From Pseudomonas fluorescens (GTDB lineage Bacteria; Pseudomonadota; Gammaproteobacteria; Pseudomonadales; Pseudomonadaceae), in the NCBI RefSeq assembly GCF_001623525.1, contig NZ_CP015225.1, forward strand, positions 4,848,501-4,912,500: DNA of 64,000 bases, written 5' to 3'. The position numbers and the translations under genes are program-made. The notes beneath the pieces are model-generated. The model saw only the letters and a program-made list of their open reading frames with translations. It made no database searches and was not told the DNA's origin. Shown here piece by piece: positions 25,372 to 38,943 of this stretch (position 1 is the stretch's first letter; each line of letters opens with the position of its first letter).

Positions 25372-26325
25372 GTGAGCCAGCCTACGCCAGCCGTGCGTAC
25401 CTTCCAAGACTTGATCCTCGCCCTCCAGCAATACTGGGCCGAGCAAGGTTGCGTGGTACTTCAGCCCTACGATATGGAAGTAGGCGCCGGCACTTTCCAC
25501 ACTGCCACGTTTCTGCGTGCCATCGGCCCGGAAACCTGGAACGCCGCTTATGTGCAGCCCAGCCGCCGCCCGACTGACGGCCGCTACGGCGAAAACCCGA
25601 ACCGCCTGCAGCACTACTACCAGTTCCAGGTCGTGCTGAAGCCGAACCCGGAAAACTTCCAGGAGCTGTACCTGGGCTCCCTCAAGCACGTGGGCCTCGA
25701 CCCGCTGGTGCACGACATCCGTTTCGTCGAAGACAACTGGGAGTCGCCAACCCTGGGCGCCTGGGGCCTGGGCTGGGAAGTCTGGCTCAACGGCATGGAA
25801 GTGACCCAGTTCACCTACTTCCAGCAGGCGGGCGGCATCGAGTGCTACCCGGTCACCGGCGAAATCACCTACGGCCTCGAACGCCTGGCCATGTACCTGC
25901 AGGGTGTGGATTCGGTCTACGACCTAGTGTGGGCCGACGGTCCGTTTGGCAAAGTGACCTACGGCGACGTGTTCCATCAGAACGAAGTGGAACAGTCGAC
26001 CTACAACTTCGAACACGCCAACGTCGATAAGCTGTTCGAGCTGTTCGATTTCTATGAAAGCGAAGCCAAGCGCCTGATCGAGCTGGACCAGCCGCTGCCG
26101 TTGCCGAGTTATGAAATGGTGTTGAAGGCGTCCCATACCTTCAACCTGCTGGATGCGCGCCGGGCGATTTCCGTGACCGCGCGCCAGCAATACATCCTGC
26201 GTGTGCGCACCCTGGCGCGTTCCGTTGCGCAAGCCTACCTGCTGGCCCGTGCCAAGCTGGGCTTCCCGATGGCGACCCCGGACCTGCGTGATGAAGTGTT
26301 GGCTAAGCTGGAGGCTGCACAATGA
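25372..26325 (+). CDS. glyQ: Glycyl-tRNA synthetase alpha subunit
   Basis: This 317-residue catalytic subunit of the alpha2beta2 enzyme forms glycyl-adenylate and charges tRNA-Gly. Conserved stretches such as [20 protein letters not shown], then [14 protein letters not shown], then [16 protein letters not shown] are intact. The GTG at 25372 is preferred over GTG 25363 because AGGTG lies 6 bp before it and the start matches P. aeruginosa GlyQ ([11 protein letters not shown]). Its stop overlaps the glyS start (ATGA). Confidence 0.97.
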   Translation: MSQPTPAVRTFQDLILALQQYWAEQGCVVLQPYDMEVGAGTFHTATFLRAIGPETWNAAYVQPSRRPTDGRYGENPNRLQHYYQFQVVLKPNPENFQELYLGSLKHVGLDPLVHDIRFVEDNWESPTLGAWGLGWEVWLNGMEVTQFTYFQQAGGIECYPVTGEITYGLERLAMYLQGVDSVYDLVWADGPFGKVTYGDVFHQNEVEQSTYNFEHANVDKLFELFDFYESEAKRLIELDQPLPLPSYEMVLKASHTFNLLDARRAISVTARQQYILRVRTLARSVAQAYLLARAKLGFPMATPDLRDEVLAKLEAAQ

Positions 26326-28373
26326 GTGCTCAAGATTTTCTGGTTGAACTGGGCACCGAAGAACTGCCACCCAAAGCCCTGAACACCCTGGCCGATGCGT
26401 TCCTGGCCGGTATCGACAAAGGCCTGCAAGCTGCCGGCCTGAGCTACGAAGCCAAACAGGTGTACGCCGCGCCGCGCCGCCTGGCCGTGCTGATCACCGC
26501 CCTGGCGACCCAGCAGCCAGACCGCAGCATCAACCTCGACGGCCCGCCACGCCAGGCCGCGTTCGATGCCGACGGCAACCCGACCCAAGCCGCCCTGGGC
26601 TTCGCCAAGAAATGCGGCGTGGACCTGAGCGAAATCGACCAGAGCGGCCCGAAGCTGCGCTATAGCCAGAGCATCAAGGGCAAGCCGACCGCCAGCCTGT
26701 TGCCGACCATCGTCGAAGACTCCCTCAATGACTTGCCGATCCCCAAGCGCATGCGCTGGGCCGCGCGCAAGGAAGAATTCGTACGTCCAACCCAGTGGCT
26801 GGTGATGTTGCTCGGTGACCAGGTCATCGATTGCACGATCCTGGCCCAGAAGGCCGGTCGCGATTCCCGCGGTCACCGCTTCCATCATCCACAGAGCGTG
26901 CGCATCACCTCGCCGGCCAACTACCTGGCCGACCTGCGTGCCGCCTACGTACTGGCCGACGCGAACGAGCGCCGCGCACTGATCAGCAAGCGCACCGAAG
27001 AGCTGGCCACCCTGCAGGAAGGCACCGCCATCGTGCCGGCCAACCTGCTGGACGAAGTGACCGCGTTGGTGGAATGGCCGGTGCCGCTGGTGTGCTCGTT
27101 CGAGGAACGTTTCCTTGAAGTGCCGCAGGAAGCGCTGATCACCACCATGCAGGACAACCAGAAGTACTTCTGCCTGCTGGACGCCGAAGGCAAGTTGCTG
27201 CCGCGCTTCATCACGGTCGCCAACATCGAAAGCAAGGACCCGCAGCAGATCATCGCCGGTAACGAAAAAGTCGTCCGCCCGCGCCTGACCGATGCCGAGT
27301 TCTTCTTCAAGCAGGACAAGAAGCAACCGCTGGAAAGCTTCAACGAGCGCCTGCGCAACGTGGTGTTCCAGGAAAAACTCGGCAGCGTCTATGACAAGGC
27401 CGAGCGCGTATCGAAACTGGCCGCGTTCATCGCCCCACGCATTGGCGGCGACGCCCAGCGCGCGGCCCGTGCCGGCATCCTGTCCAAGTGCGACCTGTCC
27501 ACCGAGATGGTCGGTGAGTTCCCGGAGATGCAAGGCGTCGCCGGTTACTACTACGCCCTCAACGATGGCGAGCCGCAGGACGTGGCCTTGGCACTGAACG
27601 AGCAGTACATGCCCCGCGGTGCCGGCGCCGAGCTGCCGACCACCCTGACCGGTGCGGCCGTGGCGATCGCTGACAAGCTCGACACCCTGGTCGGCATCTT
27701 CGGTATCGGCATGCTGCCCACCGGCAGCAAAGACCCTTATGCCTTGCGTCGTGCGGCGCTGGGTGTGTTGCGGATCCTGATCGACAAGCAGCTGGACCTG
27801 GACCTGAACGACGCCGTGGCATTCGCCGTCAATGCGTTCGGTAGCAAGGTCAAGTCTGCCGGCCTGGCCGATGCGGTGCTGGAGTTCATCTTCGACCGCC
27901 TGCGTGCGCGTTATGAAGACGAAGGCGTCGATGTTGCTACCTATCTGTCGGTGCGTGCCCTGAAACCAGGTTCGGCCCTGGACTTCGACCAGCGTGTACA
28001 AGCGGTGCAGGCGTTCCGCAAATTGCCGGAAGCGGCAGCGCTGGCGTCGGTGAACAAGCGTGTGTCGAACCTGCTGAGCAAGGCCGAGCCTTCCGTCAAA
28101 GCCGTTGAAGCACGTTACTTTGATAATGCCGCCGAGTTTTCGCTCAACTCGGCGATTCAACAGGCGTATGCGTCGGTACAACCGCTCATGGAAAAACGCG
28201 ATTATGCCGAGGCACTGGCGCGCCTGGCGGCACTGCGCGAGCCGGTCGATGCGTTCTTTGAAGCCGTGATGGTGAATGCGGACAACGAAGACGTTCGCAA
28301 GAATCGTTATGCATTGCTGGCACGCCTGCGCAGCCTGTTCCTCAATATTGCCGATATTTCCGTGCTGGGTTGA
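26322..28373 (+). CDS. glyS: Glycyl-tRNA synthetase beta subunit
   Basis: This 683-residue tRNA-recognition subunit partners GlyQ. It begins [19 protein letters not shown], the family signature, and keeps the HD-like and anticodon-binding regions to the normal length (P. aeruginosa 684). ATGA overlap with glyQ fixes the start and couples translation. A 728-residue minus-strand frame covers the same stretch and is a shadow caused by high GC. Confidence 0.97.
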   Translation: MSAQDFLVELGTEELPPKALNTLADAFLAGIDKGLQAAGLSYEAKQVYAAPRRLAVLITALATQQPDRSINLDGPPRQAAFDADGNPTQAALGFAKKCGVDLSEIDQSGPKLRYSQSIKGKPTASLLPTIVEDSLNDLPIPKRMRWAARKEEFVRPTQWLVMLLGDQVIDCTILAQKAGRDSRGHRFHHPQSVRITSPANYLADLRAAYVLADANERRALISKRTEELATLQEGTAIVPANLLDEVTALVEWPVPLVCSFEERFLEVPQEALITTMQDNQKYFCLLDAEGKLLPRFITVANIESKDPQQIIAGNEKVVRPRLTDAEFFFKQDKKQPLESFNERLRNVVFQEKLGSVYDKAERVSKLAAFIAPRIGGDAQRAARAGILSKCDLSTEMVGEFPEMQGVAGYYYALNDGEPQDVALALNEQYMPRGAGAELPTTLTGAAVAIADKLDTLVGIFGIGMLPTGSKDPYALRRAALGVLRILIDKQLDLDLNDAVAFAVNAFGSKVKSAGLADAVLEFIFDRLRARYEDEGVDVATYLSVRALKPGSALDFDQRVQAVQAFRKLPEAAALASVNKRVSNLLSKAEPSVKAVEARYFDNAAEFSLNSAIQQAYASVQPLMEKRDYAEALARLAALREPVDAFFEAVMVNADNEDVRKNRYALLARLRSLFLNIADISVLG

Positions 28374-28383
28374 GGAGCTGCTG

Positions 28384-28917
28384 TTGAAACTGCTGATTCT
28401 CGATCGGGACGGGGTGATCAATCACGACTCCGACGCTTACATCAAATCGGTGGAGGAGTGGTTGCCGCTACCCGGTTCGATCGAAGCCATCGCGCAGTTG
28501 AGCAAGGCCGGCTGGACGGTGGCGGTTGCCACCAACCAGTCGGGCATTGCCCGCGGTTATTATGACCTCGCCGTGCTCGAAGCCATGCACGAGCACCTGC
28601 GTGCATTGGTGGCGGAGCAGGGCGGGGAAGTCGGGCTGATCGTTTATTGCCCGCATGGGCCGGACGAAGGTTGCGATTGCCGCAAACCCAAGCCGGGCAT
28701 GTTGAAAACCATTGCCACGCATTACGGCGTGACACTGGCGGGTGTGTGGTTCGTCGGCGACAGCCTCGGTGACCTGGAGGCGGCCAAGGCCGTCGATTGT
28801 CAGCCAGTTTTGGTAAAGACCGGGAAAGGCGAGAAGACTCTGGGCAAGACCCTACCGGTGGGCACCTTGATTTTTGACGACTTGGCGGCGATTGCCGCTG
28901 AACTTATCCACAATTAG
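28384..28917 (+). CDS. gmhB: D-glycero-D-manno-heptose 1,7-bisphosphate 7-phosphatase
   Basis: This 177-residue HAD-family phosphatase acts in ADP-heptose synthesis for the LPS core. Motif I is LDRDGVIN (nucleophile D7, acid D9), motif II TNQSG, and a zinc loop CPHGPDEGCDC is typical of GmhB. The VGDSLGDLEAA motif IV is present. The start is TTG at 28384 with GAGGAG 6 bp upstream, giving KLLILDRDGV as in P. aeruginosa; no ATG fits. It follows glyS by 10 bp. The last codons contain a DnaA box (28904-28912). Confidence 0.94.
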   Translation: MKLLILDRDGVINHDSDAYIKSVEEWLPLPGSIEAIAQLSKAGWTVAVATNQSGIARGYYDLAVLEAMHEHLRALVAEQGGEVGLIVYCPHGPDEGCDCRKPKPGMLKTIATHYGVTLAGVWFVGDSLGDLEAAKAVDCQPVLVKTGKGEKTLGKTLPVGTLIFDDLAAIAAELIHN

Positions 28918-28997
28918 AGCTCCCAAGACAACCTGATCAAGGATTGTTCGGGAAGCGCTTGAACAGGCGGGCATTGCCCGCAACGGTAAATGCCGCT

Positions 28998-29777
28998 ATG
29001 TCTATATTGCAGGCCATCAGAGCCTTTCTCTTTTACCTGCTGTTGGGCACCAGTTCCTTGCTGTGGTGCTCCTTGAGTTTTTTTATCGCGCCTTTCTTGC
29101 CGTTCAAGGCGCGCTACCGTTTCATCAATGTGTACTGGTGCCGCTGCGCACTGTGGCTGAGCAAAGTGTTCCTGGGCATCCGCTATGAGGTCAAAGGTGC
29201 CGAGAACGTGCCTGACCGCCCCTGCGTGATCCAGTCCAACCACCAGAGCACCTGGGAAACGTTCTTTCTCTCGGCCTATTTCGAACCGTTGAGCCAAGTA
29301 CTCAAGCGTGAACTGTTGTTCGTGCCGTTCTTCGGTTGGGCCATGGCGATGCTGCGCCCGATCGCTATCGATCGCGACAACCCCAAGGCAGCCCTCAAGC
29401 AGGTCGCGAAGAAGGGCGACGAACTGCTCAAGGATAACGTTTGGGTGCTGATCTTCCCCGAGGGCACCCGTGTTCCTTATGGAACCGTCGGCAAATTCTC
29501 CCGTAGCGGTTCGGCATTGGCCGTGAACGCCGATCTACCCGTGCTGCCGATTGCACACAATGCCGGCAAATTCTGGCCCAAGGCTGGCTGGATCAGAACA
29601 CCAGGCGTCATCACTGTGGTGATCGGCGCGCCGATGTATGCCGAAGGCACTGGGCCCCGCGCCATCGCCGACCTCAATGACCGTGTCCAAGCCTGGAATG
29701 AACAGACACAACGGGAAATGGGCTCGCTGCCCCCGACCCCGACAACACCGGCCACCACCGACCAGCTCGCTGTTTGA
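28998..29777 (+). CDS. 1-acyl-sn-glycerol-3-phosphate acyltransferase (PlsC type)
   Basis: This 259-residue inner-membrane enzyme transfers an acyl chain to lysophosphatidic acid. An N-terminal membrane segment (residues 10-32) is followed by NHQSTWET (an HX4E form of the HX4D site, about residues 78-85) and FPEGTR (about 155-160). P. aeruginosa has the homologue PA0005 (lptA) in the same place. The ribosome site is weak. The chosen ATG gives SILQAIRAFLFYLLLG; a longer frame from 28944 has no support. Confidence 0.92.
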   Translation: MSILQAIRAFLFYLLLGTSSLLWCSLSFFIAPFLPFKARYRFINVYWCRCALWLSKVFLGIRYEVKGAENVPDRPCVIQSNHQSTWETFFLSAYFEPLSQVLKRELLFVPFFGWAMAMLRPIAIDRDNPKAALKQVAKKGDELLKDNVWVLIFPEGTRVPYGTVGKFSRSGSALAVNADLPVLPIAHNAGKFWPKAGWIRTPGVITVVIGAPMYAEGTGPRAIADLNDRVQAWNEQTQREMGSLPPTPTTPATTDQLAV

Positions 29778-29906
29778 GATCTGTGGATAACCTGTGTACC
29801 GTTTTTTCTAAATCCGGTGCTTTTATGCTGTAGGTCTATGTTTTTAATATATATTTCCTAAACACATAAAACCCACCTTCAGGTGCATAAGTTTTTTATA
29901 GCACCC

Positions 29907-29954
29907 AAAGATCGCAGCCTTCGGCAACTCATGCAGACGAAGGCTGCGATCTTT
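29907..29954. terminator. Bidirectional terminator / palindromic element
   Basis: AAAGATCGCAGCCTTCG and its exact complement form a perfect 17-bp stem with a 14-nt loop, flanked by T-runs. It sits between the acyltransferase gene and the histidine kinase stop and can end both. The stem sequence resembles another repeat family common in fluorescent pseudomonads. Confidence 0.85.
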
Positions 29955-31472
29955 TCAATCTTCCAATAACGGGAAACGCAGGCTAAACGTCGTGCCTTTA
30001 CCCACCACGCTATGGCACTCGATTTTCCCCTCGTGATGGTCAACCACAGCCTTGACCATCGACAGCCCCAAGCCAATTCCATCGACCCCGTGAGCCGAGG
30101 AAAACCTTCGGTACTGACTAAACAGGTCTGGTAGTTCTTCGGCGCTGATGCCTTTGCCCTGGTCGACGACATTGCAGATCAACCAGCCCGGGGTGCAGTG
30201 AACCTGCAGCGAAATGCAGGCGTCGGGCACACTGTACTTGATGGCATTTTCCAGCAGATTGAACAGGGCACGAGTCAGCAACGGCTGATCCGCCCTCACC
30301 ATTGCCTCTTCATCCTTTATTTCATGAATCAACTGGATGCGTTTTGCCTGGGCGATGGGCAGCGCCTGGTCGAGCACATCCAGAACCAGCATGGCGAACA
30401 GCGTCGGCTGGAATTGATAAGCCTCGGATTCGGCCTTGGCCAATTGCACGAAGCCCTCGGTCAGGTCCAGGGCGCGACGTACCTGGCGCTCGATCTGGTC
30501 GAACAGCGGATTATCCCCAGCGACCTGATGCCGCTGCACATCGAGCAATGCAAGGATCGCCGAGTGCGGGGCACGCAAATCATGGGAAAGGAAACGCAGC
30601 ATGACGCTGCGCTGTTCTTCAGCCTCACGTTCGGCACTCAGGTCCGTGAGGCTCAACAACCAGCCAATCGGCACATCGCCATCAACCGGCAACAACGCCG
30701 CCCGTTCCAGGCGCAAGCTGCGCTCGCGAATGTCGCGAAACTCCACCAAGGGCAATGTGGATAACCGGTGATGCGCCCCCTGCTCCAACCCTGGGTAACC
30801 CAATTGCCCGAGATGCTCCAGCACGTCGCCACCCGCCAGGCCATGGCCGAACAACTCGCGCGCCTTGCGATTGCCGAGCAACAGCTTGCCTTGAGGGTCA
30901 CAGATCATGGTCGCCACCGGCAAATATTCCAGGCCGTCGGCAATGAAGCGTCGGGTGTCGCGGGTTCGACTCATGGCCTGCTCCAGGGCCATGATCTGCC
31001 CCTGCAAGCGGTCGCTGCCGGTGTAGGAGGCGCGGCGACGTTCCGGGAAGACCTTGGGTTCCGCGTCCAGGCGTGCCAGCTCCCAGCCGAAATAGGCCAG
31101 TACCACGCTCAGGCGGCGCCAATTCCAGATCAGGTAGCCGAACAGGATGCCCAGCACACTTGCCATGGGCGACCACCACCAGCCTCGCGCGCCCAGCACG
31201 GCACTGATCAACAGAGCCAGGCTCATGCCACCCACTGTTGTCCACAAGGCCAGGTGCGGGCGCAGCAGTAACAAGCCCAATACACCGGCCACCAAACACA
31301 CCGACAACAACACAGCGCCTGGATGGTTACCCGTCGATTGGCTGCTCAATGACAGCAAGGCCGTCAGCGGCAACAGCAACAAACTTATCCACAACCACTC
31401 CCGCACCAACTGACGAAACAACCGCTGGACCTGGGTTGGCTCACGACTTTCACGGCGACGCTGGTTACTCAT
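29955..31472 (-). CDS. Sensor histidine kinase, apparently lacking its CHASE2 sensor
   Basis: This 505-residue membrane kinase has about four N-terminal helices (residues 25-130), a PAS-like domain (about 185-275), HisKA with LSHDLRAPHSAIL (phospho-His near 300) and HATPase_c with NLLENAIKYS, then DQGKGIS and GIGLGLSMVKAVV. Its first helix (REWLWISLLLLPLTALLSLS) is like those of CHASE2-domain kinases, but the roughly 300-residue periplasmic CHASE2 domain does not follow; the post-CHASE2 helices come at once. It is divergent from its response regulator. The start is ATG 31472, with AGGAGG very close. Confidence 0.9.
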   Translation of the reverse strand: MSNQRRRESREPTQVQRLFRQLVREWLWISLLLLPLTALLSLSSQSTGNHPGAVLLSVCLVAGVLGLLLLRPHLALWTTVGGMSLALLISAVLGARGWWWSPMASVLGILFGYLIWNWRRLSVVLAYFGWELARLDAEPKVFPERRRASYTGSDRLQGQIMALEQAMSRTRDTRRFIADGLEYLPVATMICDPQGKLLLGNRKARELFGHGLAGGDVLEHLGQLGYPGLEQGAHHRLSTLPLVEFRDIRERSLRLERAALLPVDGDVPIGWLLSLTDLSAEREAEEQRSVMLRFLSHDLRAPHSAILALLDVQRHQVAGDNPLFDQIERQVRRALDLTEGFVQLAKAESEAYQFQPTLFAMLVLDVLDQALPIAQAKRIQLIHEIKDEEAMVRADQPLLTRALFNLLENAIKYSVPDACISLQVHCTPGWLICNVVDQGKGISAEELPDLFSQYRRFSSAHGVDGIGLGLSMVKAVVDHHEGKIECHSVVGKGTTFSLRFPLLED

Positions 31473-31694
31473 AGGCCTCCTGGCCAACCTCAAGAATGGG
31501 GATTTCTTTACAGGCCCGCAAAGCCCATGACTATAACGGGACTCGATAGGTGGCGCGCTGCTGCCTTTCCCTCTGTGCCGCGAGCCGGTATTGTCGCAGC
31601 CAGCGACAGGTCAATGACAACGAATCAGCCACCGGCTGCGTTTCATTGCCACCTGAAGATGTCCGTTACTCTCGAGATCAAGGAATCGCATTCC

Positions 31695-32429
31695 ATGCGT
31701 GTCGCCATACTGGACGATGAACCGGCCGAGCTGCGCCGGGTAGAACAGACCCTGCAACAAATCCCCAGCAGGGGCGAGCAAGCCTGGACCCTGCACAGCT
31801 TTGAACGAGGCGAGGACTTGTTGCGGCAACTGCGCCGGGAAACCTTCGACCTGTTGATCCTCGACTGGCAACTGCCGGACATCAGCGGGTTTTCATTGCT
31901 GCGCTGGACTCGCGAGCACATGGATTCACCACCGGCCGCCATCATGCTGACCAGTCGCGACGGCGAGCACGACATCGTCCAGGCCCTCAACGCCGGTGCT
32001 GACGACTATGTGAGCAAACCCTTCCGGCCCAACGAGCTCAAGGCCCGGGTCACCGCTGTGCTGCGCCGCCACAACCTGCAACGCGCGCCCGCCAACGACG
32101 TGCTGGTGTTCAATGACCTGGCGTTCGACGACGCCGAGCTGACCATCACCCGCGCCGGCATTCCCATCAGCCTGACCGAGCGGGAATACCGCCTGGCCCG
32201 ATGCCTGTTCGCCAACCTGGGCCGACCGCTGTCTCGGGAGTATTTCTACGAACGCTTCTGGACCCACGAGGAAATGACCTCGTCCCGCCCGCTCGACACC
32301 CATATCTATCGCCTGCGCAACAAGCTCGGCCTGACGGCAGACCGGGGTTGGCAATTGCTGACGATTTATGGGTACGGGTATCGATTGGAGAGTGTGGCGG
32401 CGGGGAGCGAAGCGTCTGTCGCGAGTTAG
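31695..32429 (+). CDS. OmpR-family response regulator
   Basis: This 244-residue regulator has a receiver domain (acidic pair D-D in ILDDEPAEL, phospho-Asp in LLILDWQLPD, Lys in YVSKPF) and a winged-helix output domain (about residues 145-235: ISLTEREYRLARCLFANLG, then RPLDTHIYRLRNKLGL). The ATG at 31695 is chosen because it directly precedes VAILDDE; the frame continues upstream to 31527 without family support. It is divergent from the histidine kinase 222 bp away, so the pair forms one system. Confidence 0.92.
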   Translation: MRVAILDDEPAELRRVEQTLQQIPSRGEQAWTLHSFERGEDLLRQLRRETFDLLILDWQLPDISGFSLLRWTREHMDSPPAAIMLTSRDGEHDIVQALNAGADDYVSKPFRPNELKARVTAVLRRHNLQRAPANDVLVFNDLAFDDAELTITRAGIPISLTEREYRLARCLFANLGRPLSREYFYERFWTHEEMTSSRPLDTHIYRLRNKLGLTADRGWQLLTIYGYGYRLESVAAGSEASVAS

Positions 32430-32443
32430 GTATTGGATACATC

Positions 32444-32550
32444 TGTGGCGAGGGAGCTTGCTCCCGCTGGGCTGCGCAGCAGCCCTTTTGTGAGCGCTTC
32501 GCACTGGAGCGCCAGCCCGGTCAAGCGGGAGCAAGCTCCCTCGCCACACA
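32444..32550. repeat. Inverted pair of type A REP-like elements
   Basis: Two copies face each other: GTGGCGAGGGAGCTTGCTCC(CGC) on the left and GCGGGAGCAAGCTCCCTCGC(CAC) on the right, with the GGGCTGC/GCAGCCC hairpin between. They lie between the convergent response-regulator and permease genes and should also stop transcription. Confidence 0.85.
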
Positions 32551-32557
32551 ACAGGTA

Positions 32558-33952
32558 TCACCCAAGCGTTGGTACCAAGCGTCCTGTTTTTGCGATCCGA
32601 CGGCGCTGTACCAGCACGCCGGATATCACCACCAAGACACTCAGCAGACCGGTCGCGAGGATTTCCACGCGATGGGCTTCCTGGAACAGCATGATGGTCA
32701 AGGCCCCGACGATGAAGACAATCACCGCGTAGGTCAGGCCAGGGAACAGCCACATGCTGAAAGCAACTTTTTCACCACGCGCCATGCGTTGTTTGCGCAT
32801 GCGCAGCTGCGAAACCGCGATGACCAGATACACCAGCAATGCAATGGCGCCGGAGCTGGCCAGCAGGAAATCAAACACAGCAGCCGGTGCCACATAGTTG
32901 GCGAATACCGCCAGGAAGGCCGCCCCGGTCGACAGCATCACCGCCCAATAAGGTGTACCGCTCTTGTTTGTGCGCTGGGAAACGGCCGGTGCATCACCAC
33001 GCTTGCCCAACGAGAACATCATCCGCGAAGCCGTATACAGCGCCGAGTTCAGACAGCTCGTGACTGCCACCAGGACGACGATATCGACGATCAGTTTGGC
33101 ATTGGGAATGCCCATGCGCTCCAGCACCGTCTGGTAGGAACCGACGCTGGCCAGGAGCGGATCGTTCCACGGTACCAAGGCAACGACGATGAAGATGGAG
33201 ACGAGATAGAACAAGCCAATCCGCCAGATGACCGAGTTGGTCGCCTTGGAAATCTGCTGGCCAGGGTTCTTCGATTCGGCCGCCGCGATGGTCACGATCT
33301 CGGTGCCCATGAACGAAAACATGGTGGTCAGGATGGCCCCCAACACCGCGCCCATGCCGTTGGGCAGGAAGCCCTGGGTGTCGAACAGGTGCGAAACACC
33401 GCTGACCTGGCTGGTGGGCAGCACGCCGAAGATCGCCATCACACCCAAGCCAATGAAGCCGATGATCGCCACCACCTTGACCAAGGCGAACCAGAATTCG
33501 AACTCCCCGTAATTTTTCACGCTGAACAGGTTGGTGACCGTCAGCAGCAGGGTGATGACCAAGGTGAAGGCCCAGATCGCCACGTTCGGAAACCAGGCAT
33601 GCAGGATCGTTGCGGCGGCGTTGGCTTCCAGCGGAATCACCAGGACCCAGAACCACCAGTAGAGCCAGCCGATGGTGAAACCGGCCCAATGACCAATCGC
33701 ACGGTCAGCATAGGTGGAGAAGGAACCGGTGTCCGGCGATGCCACTGCCATTTCACCCAGCATCCGCATCACCAGCACCACGAGGGCACCCGCAGCAGCG
33801 TAAGCCAGCAGCACGGCTGGACCGGCCGCTGCGATAGCATGGCCGGAGCCCACGAAAAGGCCAGCGCCGATGACGCCGGCGATAGATAGCATCGTTACAT
33901 GCCGGGGTTTGAGCCCTTGCTCCAGATGATTGGAAGTTTGCGTACCGCTCAT
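32558..33952 (-). CDS. gabP: GABA/amino-acid permease (APC superfamily)
   Basis: This 464-residue, 12-helix inner-membrane transporter of the amino-acid transporter family resembles GabP. Landmarks include RHVTMLSIAGVIGAGLFVGSG at TM1, then FWFALVKVVAIIGF and GTEIVTIAAAES. It probably imports 4-aminobutyrate with protons. The start at ATG 33952 (SGTQTSNHLEQGLKPRH) matches the family length; a GTG at 33988 adds 12 residues. No gab catabolic gene is adjacent. The exact substrate is an inference. Confidence 0.85.
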   Translation of the reverse strand: MSGTQTSNHLEQGLKPRHVTMLSIAGVIGAGLFVGSGHAIAAAGPAVLLAYAAAGALVVLVMRMLGEMAVASPDTGSFSTYADRAIGHWAGFTIGWLYWWFWVLVIPLEANAAATILHAWFPNVAIWAFTLVITLLLTVTNLFSVKNYGEFEFWFALVKVVAIIGFIGLGVMAIFGVLPTSQVSGVSHLFDTQGFLPNGMGAVLGAILTTMFSFMGTEIVTIAAAESKNPGQQISKATNSVIWRIGLFYLVSIFIVVALVPWNDPLLASVGSYQTVLERMGIPNAKLIVDIVVLVAVTSCLNSALYTASRMMFSLGKRGDAPAVSQRTNKSGTPYWAVMLSTGAAFLAVFANYVAPAAVFDFLLASSGAIALLVYLVIAVSQLRMRKQRMARGEKVAFSMWLFPGLTYAVIVFIVGALTIMLFQEAHRVEILATGLLSVLVVISGVLVQRRRIAKTGRLVPTLG

Positions 33953-34198
33953 TGAGACTACCCTTGGTGTTGGATTTATTCGTGTCACCTCGTACCCACC
34001 GCTTCCCTGTCAATTTAAAGAAACGATGTGTAATTTATTTAACACGCAAGTTCTGCGCCAAAAAACCTGAGGCCCCGTTATCCGGGGCTCTCACTCAATT
34101 CCTAACCTATTGAGCGTGAAGGCTTTGTGCCAAGGTGTTACCGAGTTACCCGGTTTTTTATCCACAGGCCTGAAAACGGTGCAGGTTTTTCAAATGTA

Positions 34199-34232
34199 AA
34201 AAAAAGCCAACGCATAAGCGTTGGCTTTTTTT
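34199..34232. terminator. Rho-independent terminator, gyrB side
   Basis: AAAAGCCAACGC and GCGTTGGCTTTT pair perfectly around ATAA, with A- and T-runs on both flanks. It ends the dnaA-dnaN-recF-gyrB transcript (minus strand). A perfect DnaA box lies just beyond it (34158-34166). Confidence 0.9.
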
Positions 34233-34253
34233 GGAGCGGTGCAACTGAAGGGA

Positions 34254-37780
<3,527 letters not shown>

Positions 37781-37800
37781 CTAGCTTCTGCTGGGCATGA

Positions 37801-38904
37801 TTACAGACGCATCGGCATGACAACGTAAGCCGAATCGTCGTTATCGGACTCTTGCACCAGTGCACTGCTGTTGGAGTCGGACAGGATCAGACGCACTTGC
37901 TCGGTGGTCATCACGCCCAGCACGTCGAGCAGGTAGCTGACGTTGAAGCCAATTTCCAGGGAGCCGCCGTTGTACTCAACGCCTACTTCTTCTTCCGCTT
38001 CTTCCTGCTCCGGGTTGTTCGCCTGGATCTTCAGCTGACCATTGGCCAGTTGCAGACGGATGCCACGGTACTTCTCGTTAGACAGGATCGCGGTACGGCT
38101 GAAGGCTTCGCGCAGGGCCTGGCGATCGCCCAACACCAGCTTGTCACCGCCTTTTGGCAGCACGCGCTCGTAGTCAGGGAACTTGCCGTCGACCAGCTTC
38201 GAGGTGAAGGTGAACTCACCGGTGGTGGCGCGGATGTGGTGCTGGCCCAACACGATGCTGACGTTGCCGTCCGGCTCGGTCAGCAGGCGAGCCAGTTCCA
38301 GGATACCTTTACGCGGCACGATCACCTGGTGGCGATCAGGCTGACCGATATCAGCCTGCATCGAGCACATGGCCAGGCGATGCCCGTCGGTGGCGACGGC
38401 GCGGATGACGCCGGCGGAAACCTCCAGGAGCATGCCGTTGAGGTAATAACGCACGTCCTGCTGGGCCATGGCGAAACTGGTGCGTTCGATCAGGCGACGC
38501 AATTTGCTCTGGTCCAGGCTGCAGGTCAGCGAACCTGGGCCTTCTTCCACGGTCGGGAAATCGTTGGCCGGCAGGGTCGACAAGGTGAAGCGACTGCGAC
38601 CGGCCTTGACCACGAGCTTCTGCTCATCGACCTTGATGTCGATCAGCGCGTCGTTGGGCAGGCTCTTGCAGATGTCCATCAGCTTGCGCGCCGGTACGGT
38701 GATGGAACCCGGATCAGCCGGTTCTTCAAGTTGCACACGACCGACCAGCTCGACTTCCAGGTCGGTACCGGTCAGCGACAATTGCTGGCCTTCGACAACC
38801 AGCAGCACGTTGGAAAGTACCGGCAAGGTCTGGCGGCGTTCGACGACGCCTGCGACCAGTTGCAGGGGTTTCAACAGGGCTTCGCGTTGAATGGTGAAAT
38901 GCAT
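37801..38904 (-). CDS. dnaN: DNA polymerase III beta subunit (sliding clamp)
   Basis: This 367-residue clamp protein has three repeated clamp domains and forms the dimeric ring that tethers polymerase to DNA. It begins HFTIQREALLKPLQLVAGVV and ends with the hydrophobic-pocket region SAYVVMPMRL, both hallmarks. Length equals P. aeruginosa DnaN (367). It is 39 bp downstream of dnaA and 20 bp upstream of recF, so it is cotranscribed with both. Confidence 0.98.
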   Translation of the reverse strand: MHFTIQREALLKPLQLVAGVVERRQTLPVLSNVLLVVEGQQLSLTGTDLEVELVGRVQLEEPADPGSITVPARKLMDICKSLPNDALIDIKVDEQKLVVKAGRSRFTLSTLPANDFPTVEEGPGSLTCSLDQSKLRRLIERTSFAMAQQDVRYYLNGMLLEVSAGVIRAVATDGHRLAMCSMQADIGQPDRHQVIVPRKGILELARLLTEPDGNVSIVLGQHHIRATTGEFTFTSKLVDGKFPDYERVLPKGGDKLVLGDRQALREAFSRTAILSNEKYRGIRLQLANGQLKIQANNPEQEEAEEEVGVEYNGGSLEIGFNVSYLLDVLGVMTTEQVRLILSDSNSSALVQESDNDDSAYVVMPMRL

Positions 38905-38943
38905 GGTCTAGTCCCTTGCCTTAATAAGCTGCGCTGGTGGTCA

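Noticed and set aside
26235..28421. 728-codon open frame on the minus strand opposite glyS
   Set aside because: It mirrors glyS exactly, has low-complexity Gln/His/Arg-rich translation and no family character. It is a shadow of high-GC codon use.
34069..34092. GC-rich hairpin between gabP and gyrB as a terminator
   Set aside because: It has a GCCCCG/CGGGG-type stem but no T-run, and it lies upstream of gabP, where no transcript needs ending; the role is unclear.
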